Made by a program: the position numbers and the translations under genes | Assembly: GCA_002683825.1 (NCBI GenBank) | Contig: NYUD01000080.1 | Span: 1-57,019, forward strand | Source: Planctomycetota bacterium | GTDB lineage: Bacteria; Planctomycetota; UBA1135; GCA-002686595 | Direction of reading: 5' to 3' | Length of the DNA: 57,019 nt | The notes under the pieces: generated by a model | Seen by the model: the letters and a program-made list of their open reading frames with translations, nothing else | What the model was told of the DNA's origin: nothing | The model's database searches: none | Shown: positions 44,133 to 52,196 of the stretch, one piece after another | Numbering within the stretch: the stretch's first letter is position 1 | Layout of the letters: every line of letters begins with the position of its first letter

Positions 44133-45575
44133 CTAGGCACCTAGCTCGTCCTCTTGAAGCGACGCCAGAAGACGAAGCACCAGCCGCGTGACCCGACGAA
44201 CCTTGTCGCAATCGACCCTGTCGGGGGTGTCGCTGGCCTTGTGGTAGTCGCGAGTCAGCCCGCTGAAGAGGTAGAGGGCAGGGATTTTCAACTGGGTGTG
44301 GAAGGGAAAGTGGTCGGACCGGTCCCAGAAAGCGTCGCAGCCGGAAAGTGTGGAAAAGCCCTCCTCGGGGGCCAGTTGACGCGCGAGAACCTCGAGACCG
44401 TTGTGGGCCTCGTGCCTCTCGGTCGGGGCGAGCTGGAGCTCGGCCGGGCCGTTACCCCCGATCGTGTCGAGATTGATGTTGCAGACGGGGCGATACCCGG
44501 CAGGGAGCGTGGGTTCCTTGACCCAGGCAAGGGACCCACGCTGCCCCTCCTCACTGGACGAGACGAACAGCAGCAAAACGGAACGACGCAGGGGGCCGTT
44601 CAGCACGAGGGCCTCGGCCAAGGCCATGAGTGCGGAGGTTCCCGAAGCGTTGTCATCTGCGCCGGGCATGATTTCCCCCCCACGCACACCGATGTGGTCG
44701 AAGTGGGCCGTAACAACGATGACTTCACGCCTCAAATCGGAATCCGAGCCGCGAAACAAACCGCATACGTTCTCGGACTTCAGAACCCGGCCGGGCAGAG
44801 CCAGGCGACGGCGCTCGTGAAAGTTCCCCACCCTTTCCCCCACCTCGTGGCTTCTTCCGCCGAGCAGAAAGCGCGCCTGCTTGCGGTTGAGGAAGACCGT
44901 CGGGAAAGGGTTCTCGTTTTCGACCGCGACGTCGAGCCGTCCCCGCTTGAGCGAATCCAATGTGCGTTGCGCGGGGCCCTCACCATGCCGATCGTTCTTG
45001 CCCGATTCCGAGTACACCAGGATCCCGTTGGCGCCGGCCGACTGCGCATCCTCGGCTAGAAACCGCCAGGGGGTCGATTCCTCGACGACCAGAACCCAGG
45101 CTCCCGCCACCTGGATCTCCGCAAGCTCTTCCCGTGTTCCCGTCCCGGCGAACACGATCTCCGCGTCGACATCGATGTCCGACGGCCAGTTGAAGTAGTA
45201 GTGCTTGCCCGGTTCCAGACGGCGGCTAATGTCTCCCCGTCCGAGGCGCGCATAGGACTTGGGGACATCGGGCTTGCGCAACTCAAGAACGTAGCGGTCG
45301 TAGTAGCCGTCATCCCCTCCGGGCTCGATCCCGAGTCGCTGGAGGCGAGCGCGAATGAAGAGCGCCGCGTGTCCCGCCCCGGGCGAACCGGTCTTCCGGC
45401 CCCCCAGAGTTTGCGAGGACAGGAAACGCAGATCGGCTGCGATGGACTCGGTGCGAACGGCCGCCAGTGCCTTTTCGAGGGAGGATTCAGCGGAGTCTTC
45501 CCGAACCGGGCAAGGGGACAGAAGGGCGCACAACCAAACCCACATCCAAGATGAATTCGGGATCATCTCAATCAC
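44133..45575 (-). CDS. M28-family metallopeptidase with PA-type insert
   Basis: A 480-residue secreted aminopeptidase-type zinc enzyme. The head WMWVWLCALLSPCPV is a signal. The M28 active site shows the ligands: AHFDHIG (His, with Asp), PGADDNASGT (bridging Asp), SSEEGQRGS (catalytic Glu and ligand Glu), NLDTIGG (Asp) and RDYHKASDT (His). About 130 residues between the N-terminal part and the catalytic core (TGTREELAEIQVAGAWVLVV and following) resemble a protease-associated (PA) domain. It overlaps the paralog upstream by four bases. It probably trims peptides outside the cytoplasmic membrane. Confidence 0.92.
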   Translation of the reverse strand: MIEMIPNSSWMWVWLCALLSPCPVREDSAESSLEKALAAVRTESIAADLRFLSSQTLGGRKTGSPGAGHAALFIRARLQRLGIEPGGDDGYYDRYVLELRKPDVPKSYARLGRGDISRRLEPGKHYYFNWPSDIDVDAEIVFAGTGTREELAEIQVAGAWVLVVEESTPWRFLAEDAQSAGANGILVYSESGKNDRHGEGPAQRTLDSLKRGRLDVAVENENPFPTVFLNRKQARFLLGGRSHEVGERVGNFHERRRLALPGRVLKSENVCGLFRGSDSDLRREVIVVTAHFDHIGVRGGEIMPGADDNASGTSALMALAEALVLNGPLRRSVLLLFVSSSEEGQRGSLAWVKEPTLPAGYRPVCNINLDTIGGNGPAELQLAPTERHEAHNGLEVLARQLAPEEGFSTLSGCDAFWDRSDHFPFHTQLKIPALYLFSGLTRDYHKASDTPDRVDCDKVRRVTRLVLRLLASLQEDELGA

Positions 45576-46567
45576 AGGACGAGGTTGTCCTCTTGCATCG
45601 CGTACACCATCCGCAGGACGAGCCGTGTTACTCGACGCACCTTGTCGTAGTCGATCTTGTCGGCCGTGTCACCAGGCTGGTGGTAGTCCTCGTGTTCGCC
45701 CGCGAAGAAGAAGGCCACGGGAATCTTCAGGTTGCGCGAAAAATTCACCTGGTCGGATCGCAGCCAATAGGCGTCCGCACTTCCCAGGCTGGGGAAACCC
45801 TCGCGCGGCCCCAGCCTTTCGGCCAGGCGGGAAAGTCCGTTGTAAGCCTGATGATTGCGCGTAGGCGTGATATTTAGCCCGTCCGATCCGTTGCGCCCCA
45901 CCATGTCCACGTTGATGTTGCAAACCGGTCGCACTCCCTCGGGCAGCCGGGGATCGAGGGTCCAGGCCATCGAACCCCAGAGCCCCTTCTCCTCTCCGGA
46001 GACCCAGATCAAAAACACCGACCTCCTCATCGGCCCATATTCTGCCAGGGCACCCGCCAGGGCCAAGAGCGCCATCGACCCCGACCCGTTGTCATCGGCC
46101 CCGTTGTAGATCGTGTCGCCACGGGCCCCCAGGTGGTCATAGTGAGCCGAAAGAAGAATCCACTCGTCAGTGAGCGAGGGATCGTTCCCGGGCCAGAGGG
46201 CGCAGACGTTCTCCAGCACAACCTCCTCTCCTCTCCCCTTCCGCCGTCCGCGGGTGACGCTGGAAAGCTTGTAGGGGAGTTCGTGCTTGTATTCGTGAAA
46301 GTAGCTGTCCCCCGCACCCGGTTTGAACCCGAGACGTTCGAGCCGTGCGCGCAGGAATCGGGCCGCCACGCGCAACTCAGGGCTCGGTGTATCTCGACCA
46401 CGCAGCTCATCGCTGGCAAAAAACTGCAGGTCGGCCTCGATCTCCTTCGCGTCGATCGAGTCGAGCGCTCCTTGAAGCGGCGACTCCTCCTGACGGAGGG
46501 AGACCAGGACCATGCCACCAAGGCCGGCGGCCAGGAGGCCGATCGATGAGTAAAGAGCTCGGCGCAT
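45572..46567 (-). CDS. M28-family metallopeptidase, shorter tandem paralog
   Basis: A 331-residue paralog without the PA-type insert. The head RRALYSSIGLLAAGLGGMVL is a signal or anchor. Metal and catalytic residues appear in SAHYDHLGARGD, NGADDNGSGSM, SGEEKGLWGS, NVDMVGRNGSD and EDYHQPGDT. The two proteins share the C-terminal pattern D-Y-D-K-V-R-R-V-T-R-L-V-L-R, so they arose by duplication. The overlap of four bases with the next gene implies coupled translation. Confidence 0.93.
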   Translation of the reverse strand: MRRALYSSIGLLAAGLGGMVLVSLRQEESPLQGALDSIDAKEIEADLQFFASDELRGRDTPSPELRVAARFLRARLERLGFKPGAGDSYFHEYKHELPYKLSSVTRGRRKGRGEEVVLENVCALWPGNDPSLTDEWILLSAHYDHLGARGDTIYNGADDNGSGSMALLALAGALAEYGPMRRSVFLIWVSGEEKGLWGSMAWTLDPRLPEGVRPVCNINVDMVGRNGSDGLNITPTRNHQAYNGLSRLAERLGPREGFPSLGSADAYWLRSDQVNFSRNLKIPVAFFFAGEHEDYHQPGDTADKIDYDKVRRVTRLVLRMVYAMQEDNLVL

Positions 46568-46820
46568 GGGGTTCGGTAAGACTCGATCCGGGACGACAGA
46601 GGATCTATCGTAAGCTGGCGATCCTCACCCGGCGCGCATCGATTTTCGAGGGCTTTTCGGCATAGACACCCGACGAAGCCGGCCGCAACCACGGATTCGT
46701 GCCTCAGCCCCTGAAAATTCCGGACGGCGAAGGCTCGGTTGCGGGGACGACGGTAAGTTCATCGTGGAGGGTCGGGGAGTCCCTGAACACCTCCTCGAAC
46801 TCGAAGGCAAACCGCAGGCG
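46568..46820. other. Intergenic gap, 253 bases
   Basis: This lies between the shorter M28 gene start and the sigma-factor gene stop, both on the minus strand, so it should contain the peptidase promoter. I see no credible gene and no strong structure. Short frames here have no supporting features. Confidence 0.35.
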
Positions 46821-47741
46821 CTAGTCCAGGCCTTGCAGCGCCTGGCGTGTCGAGACGCGCACCCGTTTCATCAACGGCTCCAGCTCAGCGCGGTCCGCGT
46901 TCTCCACATCGTCGCGATTGGCGATGCAGATCGAACATTTCATCTCTTCGATGTGGAAACGAACGAAGGCGGCCGATCCCTCGGGCAGCGCGTCCATCAG
47001 GAAACGAGCGATCCAATGCCGATCGGGACAGGACACGCGGCGGTCCTTCCAGACCCGACGCACATCGAGATCCAGAATGCGGTGATCGGTCTCCTCCGCG
47101 ACAGCGAGGAAGTGCAGCAGGTCGCTACCGGACTCGCGTACGGAAGCTAGCTGGCGCAAGCGCCGCAGGGCGCGAAACTTGATTCCGGCAACGGCCGTTT
47201 CATCGCGCAGCCCGAAACGCTTCCACGTATCGCGGTTACGCCAGCCACCCGAAAAAATCGCCTCGATCACGCACAGGCGGCCGAACTCGGACTGCCGCCA
47301 GGTTTCTTCGACCCAGTCGCGCAGGATCTCCGCCAGGAGAACTCGCGCCCGGTCGGAAAGCTCACGCCCGCGCACGATGGCGCTGGGGGTTTCGCTTTGA
47401 GTCGCCAGGGTTTCGAGACCGGTCGAACCGTGGTCCTCTTCGGCAACGGCCAGCGTGCGGGCCTTCCTGCGACGCAGGTAGTCGATGGTCCGGTTGCGCG
47501 CGATTCCGAACAGGTACTGCTCGAAGCTGAATTTCGAATCGAAGCTGTCAATGCCGCGGACTGCGCCCAGGAGGGTTTCCTGAACGATGTCCTCGCTCGC
47601 CTGAAGATCCCCCGTCCGTCGCTGGGCATAGGCGAGGAGGCGTCCGCAGAAGCTCTGTTCGACACGTACCCACTCCGCGTCCATCCGTGCCTGAAGACAC
47701 TTGATGTCCGGGGTCCATTCTGTCCGTTCCCTGTCTGCCAT
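46821..47741 (-). CDS. ECF-type RNA polymerase sigma factor with C-terminal zinc-finger-like extension
   Basis: A 306-residue protein from ATG 47741 (an upstream ATG at 47783 is less likely). Sigma region 2 is recognisable at about 22-90: RLLAYAQRRTGDLQASEDIV and YLFGIARNRTIDYLRRRKAR. A divergent region-4 module follows (about 150-200, RDTWKRFGLRDETAVAGIKF). The last 100 residues are not part of a usual ECF factor. They contain RHWIARFLMDALPEGSAAFV and HIEEMKCSIC, a His...CX2C arrangement like the zinc anti-sigma motif. It may therefore carry its own regulatory zinc domain. The gene follows the degenerate GGDEF gene, whose stop lies 108 bases upstream. Confidence 0.85.
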   Translation of the reverse strand: MADRERTEWTPDIKCLQARMDAEWVRVEQSFCGRLLAYAQRRTGDLQASEDIVQETLLGAVRGIDSFDSKFSFEQYLFGIARNRTIDYLRRRKARTLAVAEEDHGSTGLETLATQSETPSAIVRGRELSDRARVLLAEILRDWVEETWRQSEFGRLCVIEAIFSGGWRNRDTWKRFGLRDETAVAGIKFRALRRLRQLASVRESGSDLLHFLAVAEETDHRILDLDVRRVWKDRRVSCPDRHWIARFLMDALPEGSAAFVRFHIEEMKCSICIANRDDVENADRAELEPLMKRVRVSTRQALQGLD

Positions 47742-47758
47742 GGATGCCTGCGCACCAG

Positions 47759-47796
47759 AACGTGCGGTGCGGAGTCCGAACACCGTACCGCACGTT
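47759..47796. promoter_or_regulatory. 14-base-pair hairpin upstream of the sigma factor gene
   Basis: AACGTGCGGT at 47759-47768 pairs perfectly with ACCGCACGTT at 47787-47796, and the stem continues for four more pairs (one G.T) around a 10-base loop. It lies between the 3' repeats of the GGDEF gene and the sigma-factor ATG, 17 bases from the latter. It could be an operator, a leader hairpin or a terminator without T-run for the gene upstream. Confidence 0.6.
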
Positions 47797-47865
47797 CAAT
47801 CCGCGTGCTCCCCTCAATCCGCGTGCTCCCCTCAATCCGCGTGCTCCCCTCAATCCGCGTGCACG
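47797..47865 (-). repeat. 18-base tandem repeat carrying the stop codon of the GGDEF gene
   Basis: Three exact 18-base units (47797-47814, 47815-47832, 47833-47850) and a partial fourth (47851-47865) lie in tandem. On the minus strand each unit reads CACGCGGATTGAGGGGAG, i.e. His-Ala-Asp-stop-Gly-Glu. The protein ends at the first copy, in the unit at about 47850-47862. The remaining copies are in frame, so the stop codon itself has been duplicated several times. Confidence 0.95.
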
Positions 47866-48770
47866 ACCACGCCGCCTTCCCGCTGGGCGGAGAGGAATGC
47901 GGCCCGTGCCCGCGAAAAAAGATCCTCGCGGCGCTGGATCCGGGGGTGGGGACAAAATGAGATTCCCACCGCGATCTTGAGCCGGTCGCCGACCAGGTCC
48001 GCTAGCCCCTTTTCCTCGGCCGCGTGGCGAATGCGGTCGGCCATGATGCGAGCCCCGTCGGGTCCCGTGTTCGGCAGGAAGAAAAGGAACGAACTCAGAT
48101 CGAAGCGACCGAGGACATCCGTGTCCCGCGATGCATTGAGGAAGATCGAAGCCAGCTGGCTCAACACGCTTTCCTCGACCTGCCCCTCGAAGCCCAGCAT
48201 GCTGCAGGAAAGCGGATGGTCGAAGCGTTGGGAGCGCTTGAATTCCTCGTCGAGCTTGAAGGTCAGGTAGTCATAGCTGAAAAGCCCCGTCTCCGGGTCG
48301 ATGGTCGCATCGATCAATCGGTGCGATCCCTCCCCCACGAGATCGCGCAGGAGTCCCTCCGGGAGCTCTCGCCCGAAGTTCTCACCTCGGGACTCCTGGG
48401 GCAGCTTGCGGCCGGCTTCAGCCACTTTGAACAGGGAGCGCAAGGTCTCGCCCGAGAGCGGTCGCTGCACCGTGCCGGTCGCCCCGCAGAAGGTCGCGAT
48501 CTCCTCCGCCAGGGCGTTCCTGCCGTCGGTCACTACATAGGTTCGACAACCGGTCTTGCCCGTCAGGCGGCGACACGACTCGTAGACGTTTTCGGTCTGC
48601 AACCAGGCGTCGAGTAAGATGACGTCTTCACCGGAAGTGCCCTCGCTCAGGAGATCCTCGACCGACTGGGGTTCGGAAACTGTCCATCCATCGAGGGAAG
48701 CGACGGCACCGCGCGCGGAGGCGAAGAGCGCCTCGTCAGTGGTTACGATCCGAAGGGTGCGGGTGTTCAT
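47850..48770 (-). CDS. Receiver-like plus degenerate GGDEF-domain signalling protein
   Basis: A 306-residue protein. Residues 1-115 resemble a response-regulator receiver fold (LRIVTTDEALFASARGAVAS, VILLDAWLQ with a possible phosphorylation Asp, TYVVTDGRN). A diguanylate cyclase domain follows from about 155: DPETGLFSYDYLTFKLDEEF, LGFEGQVEES, then GRFDLSSFLFFLPNT, where the GG(D/E)EF active site should be, and KIAVGISFCP. The site reads RFDLSSF instead of GGDEF, so catalysis is unlikely; a role as a nucleotide-binding or partner-binding domain fits better. Its stop is part of a tandem repeat. Confidence 0.85.
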   Translation of the reverse strand: MNTRTLRIVTTDEALFASARGAVASLDGWTVSEPQSVEDLLSEGTSGEDVILLDAWLQTENVYESCRRLTGKTGCRTYVVTDGRNALAEEIATFCGATGTVQRPLSGETLRSLFKVAEAGRKLPQESRGENFGRELPEGLLRDLVGEGSHRLIDATIDPETGLFSYDYLTFKLDEEFKRSQRFDHPLSCSMLGFEGQVEESVLSQLASIFLNASRDTDVLGRFDLSSFLFFLPNTGPDGARIMADRIRHAAEEKGLADLVGDRLKIAVGISFCPHPRIQRREDLFSRARAAFLSAQREGGVVVHAD

Positions 48771-48885
48771 GGCTCATAGCTAACGGTCTGGAAGGCCCGG
48801 GGTCAAACGATGCCCCTCCCGGGGATCTCAAAACCCAGCGCCTTTTCGGCATTCAGGAAAACATTTCCGACCCCAGAGGAGCCCG

Positions 48886-49635
48886 TCAGCCCGTCAGTTC
48901 TTCGAGCCACTCGTCGGGAATGTCGTAGTTGGCGTATACGTTCTGGACGTCTTCGTTGTCCTCGAGAAACCCGATCAACTTCATGACCTTGGCCGCATCG
49001 TCCTTACTGGAGATCGCGATCGTGCTCTGGGGCACGTACCCCGTCTCCGCCGAAAGGAACTTCAGTCCGGTCCCCTCGAGCCTCTTCTTCACGTCCAGGA
49101 AGTCCGCAGCCGATCCGAAGATCGTGGCCACGTCGTTCTCAAAAATACAGTCATCTGCCCCGGATTCGAGCGTGGCCTCCACGATGTCGTCTTCGCCCAT
49201 ATCGCCGACCTCGACCACGTAGATCGCGCGGAAATCGAAAAGGAACGCCACCGATCCCTGGGCGCCCAGGTTGCCCCCGCGCTTGTCGAAGATGTGCTTG
49301 ATGTCCGCAGCCGTGCGATTGCGGTTGTCGGTCACGCACGTGACCATGAGCGCCACACCGCCCGACGCATAGCCCTCGTAAACCAACTCCTCGATGTCGC
49401 CGGCGCCCTCCCCCGAAGCGCGCTTGATGGCGCGCTCGATGTTGTCCTTGGGCATGTTGGCCACGCGGGCCTTCTCGACCGCGTAACGCAGTTTGAGGTT
49501 CTGCGCCGGGTCGGGTCCGCCCTGTCGCACGGCGGACATGACAGCCTTGGCACAACGGCTGAAGATCTTCGCGCGCTGGGCGTCGACCGCGTTCTTGCGG
49601 CGGGCGATGTTCGCTGAGTGGGAATGTCCCGACAT
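48886..49635 (-). CDS. yebC: YebC/PmpR-family protein
   Basis: A 249-residue protein of the YebC/TACO1 family. It begins MSGHSHSANIARRKNAVDAQ, with the conserved SGHSxxxNIxxRKxxxDAxR block, then IFSRCAKAVMSAVRQGGPDP and KARVANMPKDNIERAIKRAS, and VYEGYASGGVALMVTCVTDN. The C-terminal domains contain NYDIPDEWLEEL. YebC proteins act as transcription regulators or as factors that help ribosomes through proline-rich sequences. It follows rpsI after 15 bases, in the same direction, so it is likely part of the ribosomal protein transcript. Confidence 0.95.
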   Translation of the reverse strand: MSGHSHSANIARRKNAVDAQRAKIFSRCAKAVMSAVRQGGPDPAQNLKLRYAVEKARVANMPKDNIERAIKRASGEGAGDIEELVYEGYASGGVALMVTCVTDNRNRTAADIKHIFDKRGGNLGAQGSVAFLFDFRAIYVVEVGDMGEDDIVEATLESGADDCIFENDVATIFGSAADFLDVKKRLEGTGLKFLSAETGYVPQSTIAISSKDDAAKVMKLIGFLEDNEDVQNVYANYDIPDEWLEELTG

Positions 49636-49650
49636 CGCTCTGGCCGGGGC

Positions 49651-50046
49651 CTAGCGCTTGGAGAACTGGAATCCGCGACGGGCACCGCGCCTGCCGGGCT
49701 TCTTGCGTTCTTTCATGCGAGAGTCACGGGTGAGGAAGCCATTCTCGCGCATGCCCTCGAAGAGCGTGGGATTGGCATCCTTCAGGGCGCGGGCCACACC
49801 GAGCTGAACCGCACCGGCTTGACCGTGGGCACCGCCGCCATGGACGCGAACGGTGATGTCGTAGTCCACGGACTCGAGCAGGGACAACGGAGCCCGAGCC
49901 AGGTTCTGGTCCCGCAGGGTGGTGAAGTACTCGTCCAGGGGTTTCTTGTTGACCACGAACTTGCCCGAGCCCGACTTCACGCGCACGCGAGCGACGGAAC
50001 TCTTGCGGCGACCCAGGCCGAAAATGAAGGGAGTCTGGACGCTCAT
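49651..50046 (-). CDS. rpsI: 30S ribosomal protein S9
   Basis: A 131-residue small-subunit protein near the decoding centre. The head FGLGRRKSSVARVRVKSGSG, the block DITVRVHGGGAHGQAGAVQLG and the C-terminal LTRDSRMKERKKPGRRGARR, ending SKR as S9 does (its last Arg contacts P-site tRNA), identify it. It overlaps rplM by four bases, the normal rplM-rpsI operon. Confidence 0.97.
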   Translation of the reverse strand: MSVQTPFIFGLGRRKSSVARVRVKSGSGKFVVNKKPLDEYFTTLRDQNLARAPLSLLESVDYDITVRVHGGGAHGQAGAVQLGVARALKDANPTLFEGMRENGFLTRDSRMKERKKPGRRGARRGFQFSKR

Positions 50047-50480
50047 CGGGAGAGGGATTCCACCAGGATGGGTTGTTGCGCGGAGTGGGGGTGTTCGTCT
50101 TTCTCGTAAACCTTGAGGCGCGAGAGCATGTTCTTGCCCATCCGGCTCTTGGGCAGCATGCGCCGCACGGCGAGTTTGACGATGTCGTGGGGGCGTTTTT
50201 TCTTCAGCGAATCGAGGTCGTGGTAGTGGAGACCACCGGGATAGCCCGAGTACTTCGGGTAGACCTGGGTGGACTCTTTCTTTCCACTCAGTCGGACCTT
50301 CGTCGCGTTGATCACGACGACGTGGGCCCCGCTGAGTTCGCTGGCGGTGTACGTCGGGCGGTCCTTGCCCATGAGGCGCATGGCGATATCGCTCGCCATG
50401 CGACCGAGGGTGTGGCTGGAGGCGTCGTAGACGTACCAGCGCTCCTCGACATCGACTGCACGAATGTGTGAGGACTTCAT
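50043..50480 (-). CDS. rplM: 50S ribosomal protein L13
   Basis: A 145-residue large-subunit assembly protein from ATG 50480. Family blocks are RWYVYDASSHTLGRMASDIA, the LMGKDRPTY signature, VVVINATKVRLSGKK, YPGGLHYHDLDSL and VRRMLPKSRMGKNMLSRLKV. A longer in-frame reading to 51131 fuses it with antisense sequence and is rejected. The rplM-rpsI pair overlaps by four bases. Confidence 0.97.
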   Translation of the reverse strand: MKSSHIRAVDVEERWYVYDASSHTLGRMASDIAMRLMGKDRPTYTASELSGAHVVVINATKVRLSGKKESTQVYPKYSGYPGGLHYHDLDSLKKKRPHDIVKLAVRRMLPKSRMGKNMLSRLKVYEKDEHPHSAQQPILVESLSR

Positions 50481-50562
50481 CGAACCGTGGAAGGTAATGG
50501 TTGGCGGGGGCCTCGGCAAAGAAAATTGGCCCGGAAGCGGTGTCGGATCCAAGACGAGGGGC

Positions 50563-51564
50563 TCATTCGCCCCAACCGCTGAGCCGCAGCCATAGAGAAC
50601 CCCGAGGAGCGTCGCAACGGCCCAGGAGCACGCCGCGGCCGGGGGCCAGGCCGGAGGCGAGCCAACCGGGGGGGCTCGGATCCTGCTCTGTTTCGTCGGA
50701 CGCGGAGGGCAGGGCTTCCCCTCGGGGCCAGGCGTCGTGGTGGCGCCAGGCCCCCTCCCCGCTTCGGGTCCAGACCTGGGCCATGTCCTGCCAGTCGTTC
50801 TTCGTCGGTGTGAGCACGGGTGGATCCGCCGCCCGCAGCGCACGGAGCAGGGCCCCCTCCGCTCGCACCCGGACGGAGCCTGCGCGGTGGGGGTCGAGGG
50901 CGATCGAAAGCACGACCCCGGGGGGATCGACCTCGAGCCGGTCCGTCTGCGTGGGCAGCGCCAGAACGTTCCGGGCCGCCGTGACTTCGAGGGCCCTCGG
51001 CCCCATGCCAGCCTCCAGGACCCGCACCGTCTCCGGCGCGTCCGGGGGCCGCGCGGAGGCGCCCCAGAGGACAAGGGCACCCACCCCGCACACGACCCCG
51101 GCAGCCAGCGGGCGCTTGCGCAGGCCCGCACTCAGCCCCGTGAGGGCCAGGAGAGCGAGCAGGGCGCCCGTACTCGCCCGCGGACGCGCGGGCCCGGGCA
51201 CCGGTCGGGGACGGGCCAGGAGTGCCCGATGGGTGCGCGTGAGGATCGCCGCCGGCTGATCTGCGCTCCATCCCAAGAGACGCGCCTCGCCCTCCCCACT
51301 CCAGACGACGCGGGGCAGGACGCCCACGCTGAGGCCGGAGGCTCCCAGGGGCGAGGAGAACGGAACGGGAACGGTGCGTCGAAAGGCCTCTCCCCGTTCG
51401 ACGCCCCCTTCGAGCTTCGTGACGCCGTCCTCGCCGGCCTCGATTCGAAGCGCCCTCGCCGGTCCTTCGACCTCGAGCTCGACCCACCAGAGTCGATTCC
51501 CCTCCTGCAGCGCTACGACGGACGACGCGATGGCGAAAAAGCCACCGAAGAGGAGTCCTAGCAC
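50563..51564 (-). CDS. Membrane protein with extracytoplasmic beta domain, unknown
   Basis: A 333-residue protein starting at GTG 51564, which overlaps the stop of the membrane gene upstream by seven bases (GTGCTAG). It has an N-terminal helix (LGLLFGGFFAIASSVVALQE), a beta-rich part (LWWVELEVEGPARALRIEAG), a Pro-rich link, two helices at about 180-225 (TGALLALLALTGLSAGLRKR, LAAGVVCGVGALVLWGASA), and a second extracytoplasmic part that ends LWLRLSGWGE. I recognise no family. It closes a run of three envelope genes just upstream of rplM, with 82 bases between. Confidence 0.65.
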   Translation of the reverse strand: MLGLLFGGFFAIASSVVALQEGNRLWWVELEVEGPARALRIEAGEDGVTKLEGGVERGEAFRRTVPVPFSSPLGASGLSVGVLPRVVWSGEGEARLLGWSADQPAAILTRTHRALLARPRPVPGPARPRASTGALLALLALTGLSAGLRKRPLAAGVVCGVGALVLWGASARPPDAPETVRVLEAGMGPRALEVTAARNVLALPTQTDRLEVDPPGVVLSIALDPHRAGSVRVRAEGALLRALRAADPPVLTPTKNDWQDMAQVWTRSGEGAWRHHDAWPRGEALPSASDETEQDPSPPGWLASGLAPGRGVLLGRCDAPRGSLWLRLSGWGE

Positions 51565-52187
51565 GGCGGGAGCCCCCTCTCTCTTCGCGAAAAACCCAGG
51601 ACGATCGCCCCGGCCAGGAAGAGCCCGAGAAAGGGTGGAAGGAGCTCCCGGAGCGCCAGCGCCCCCCCGGGCGGGGAGGCGAGGGGGGCGTGTCGATGGA
51701 CCCAGATCAGGGGATTGAGACTCCAGAAGGACGGCCACGAATCGGCGGCGGAAGCCGCGTGGGCCGGGGCCCAGGCAAAGGCGGTGAGGTAAACGAGGGG
51801 TAGGGGAACGCCGAGGAGCCAGACCCACCCGTAACGGGAACGCATCGCCCCGGTGCTCCGGGCCCGATCGGCCAGGGCCGCCCACCCCAGACAGAGCAGC
51901 GACGCGCCACCCAGGAACCACGCGAGGCGGGCCGGGGATTCTCCCTCGGCGAAGTCCAAACCTGCCGCCAGCCCCAGAATCGGGAGCGCGAAGAGGAGCG
52001 ACCTCCCGGAAGCGAGGCGCTGGGTGTTCGTGTGGGGCAGACCAGCCAGAGCCATCCAGGGCAGCAGAACCCAGGCCGCGCGCGAGCTCCCCTGAATGAC
52101 GAGTTCTCCGTCGGTCAGGGTCTCCAGAAACAGGGGAGCCGACGACATACCCCAAACGACCGCGACGAGAAGGCCAAAGAGGTTCAC
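51558..52187 (-). CDS. Polytopic membrane protein, unknown
   Basis: A 209-residue hydrophobic protein with about six helices: MNLFGLLVAVVWGMSSAPLF, AWVLLPWMALAGLPH, LLFALPILGLAAGL, LAWFLGGASLLCLGWAALA, VWLLGVPLPLVYLTAFAW and PPFLGLFLAGAIVLGFSRRE. One loop reads SFWSLNPLIWVHRHAPL, similar in feel to the end of ABC-2-type permeases, but there is no ATPase gene nearby. It starts 9 bases after the stop of the FtsQ-like gene and overlaps the next gene by seven bases. Confidence 0.65.
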   Translation of the reverse strand: MNLFGLLVAVVWGMSSAPLFLETLTDGELVIQGSSRAAWVLLPWMALAGLPHTNTQRLASGRSLLFALPILGLAAGLDFAEGESPARLAWFLGGASLLCLGWAALADRARSTGAMRSRYGWVWLLGVPLPLVYLTAFAWAPAHAASAADSWPSFWSLNPLIWVHRHAPLASPPGGALALRELLPPFLGLFLAGAIVLGFSRRERGLPPC

Positions 52188-52196
52188 GACCCGGGA

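Noticed and set aside
46625..46810. 61-residue minus-strand frame between the sigma and M28 genes
   Set aside because: Low-complexity Arg/Pro/Ser content, no ribosome site, no recognisable features.
50481..51131. In-frame extension of rplM upstream
   Set aside because: L13 proteins start at the MKSSHIRAV region. The extension is an alternate frame of the membrane protein gene.
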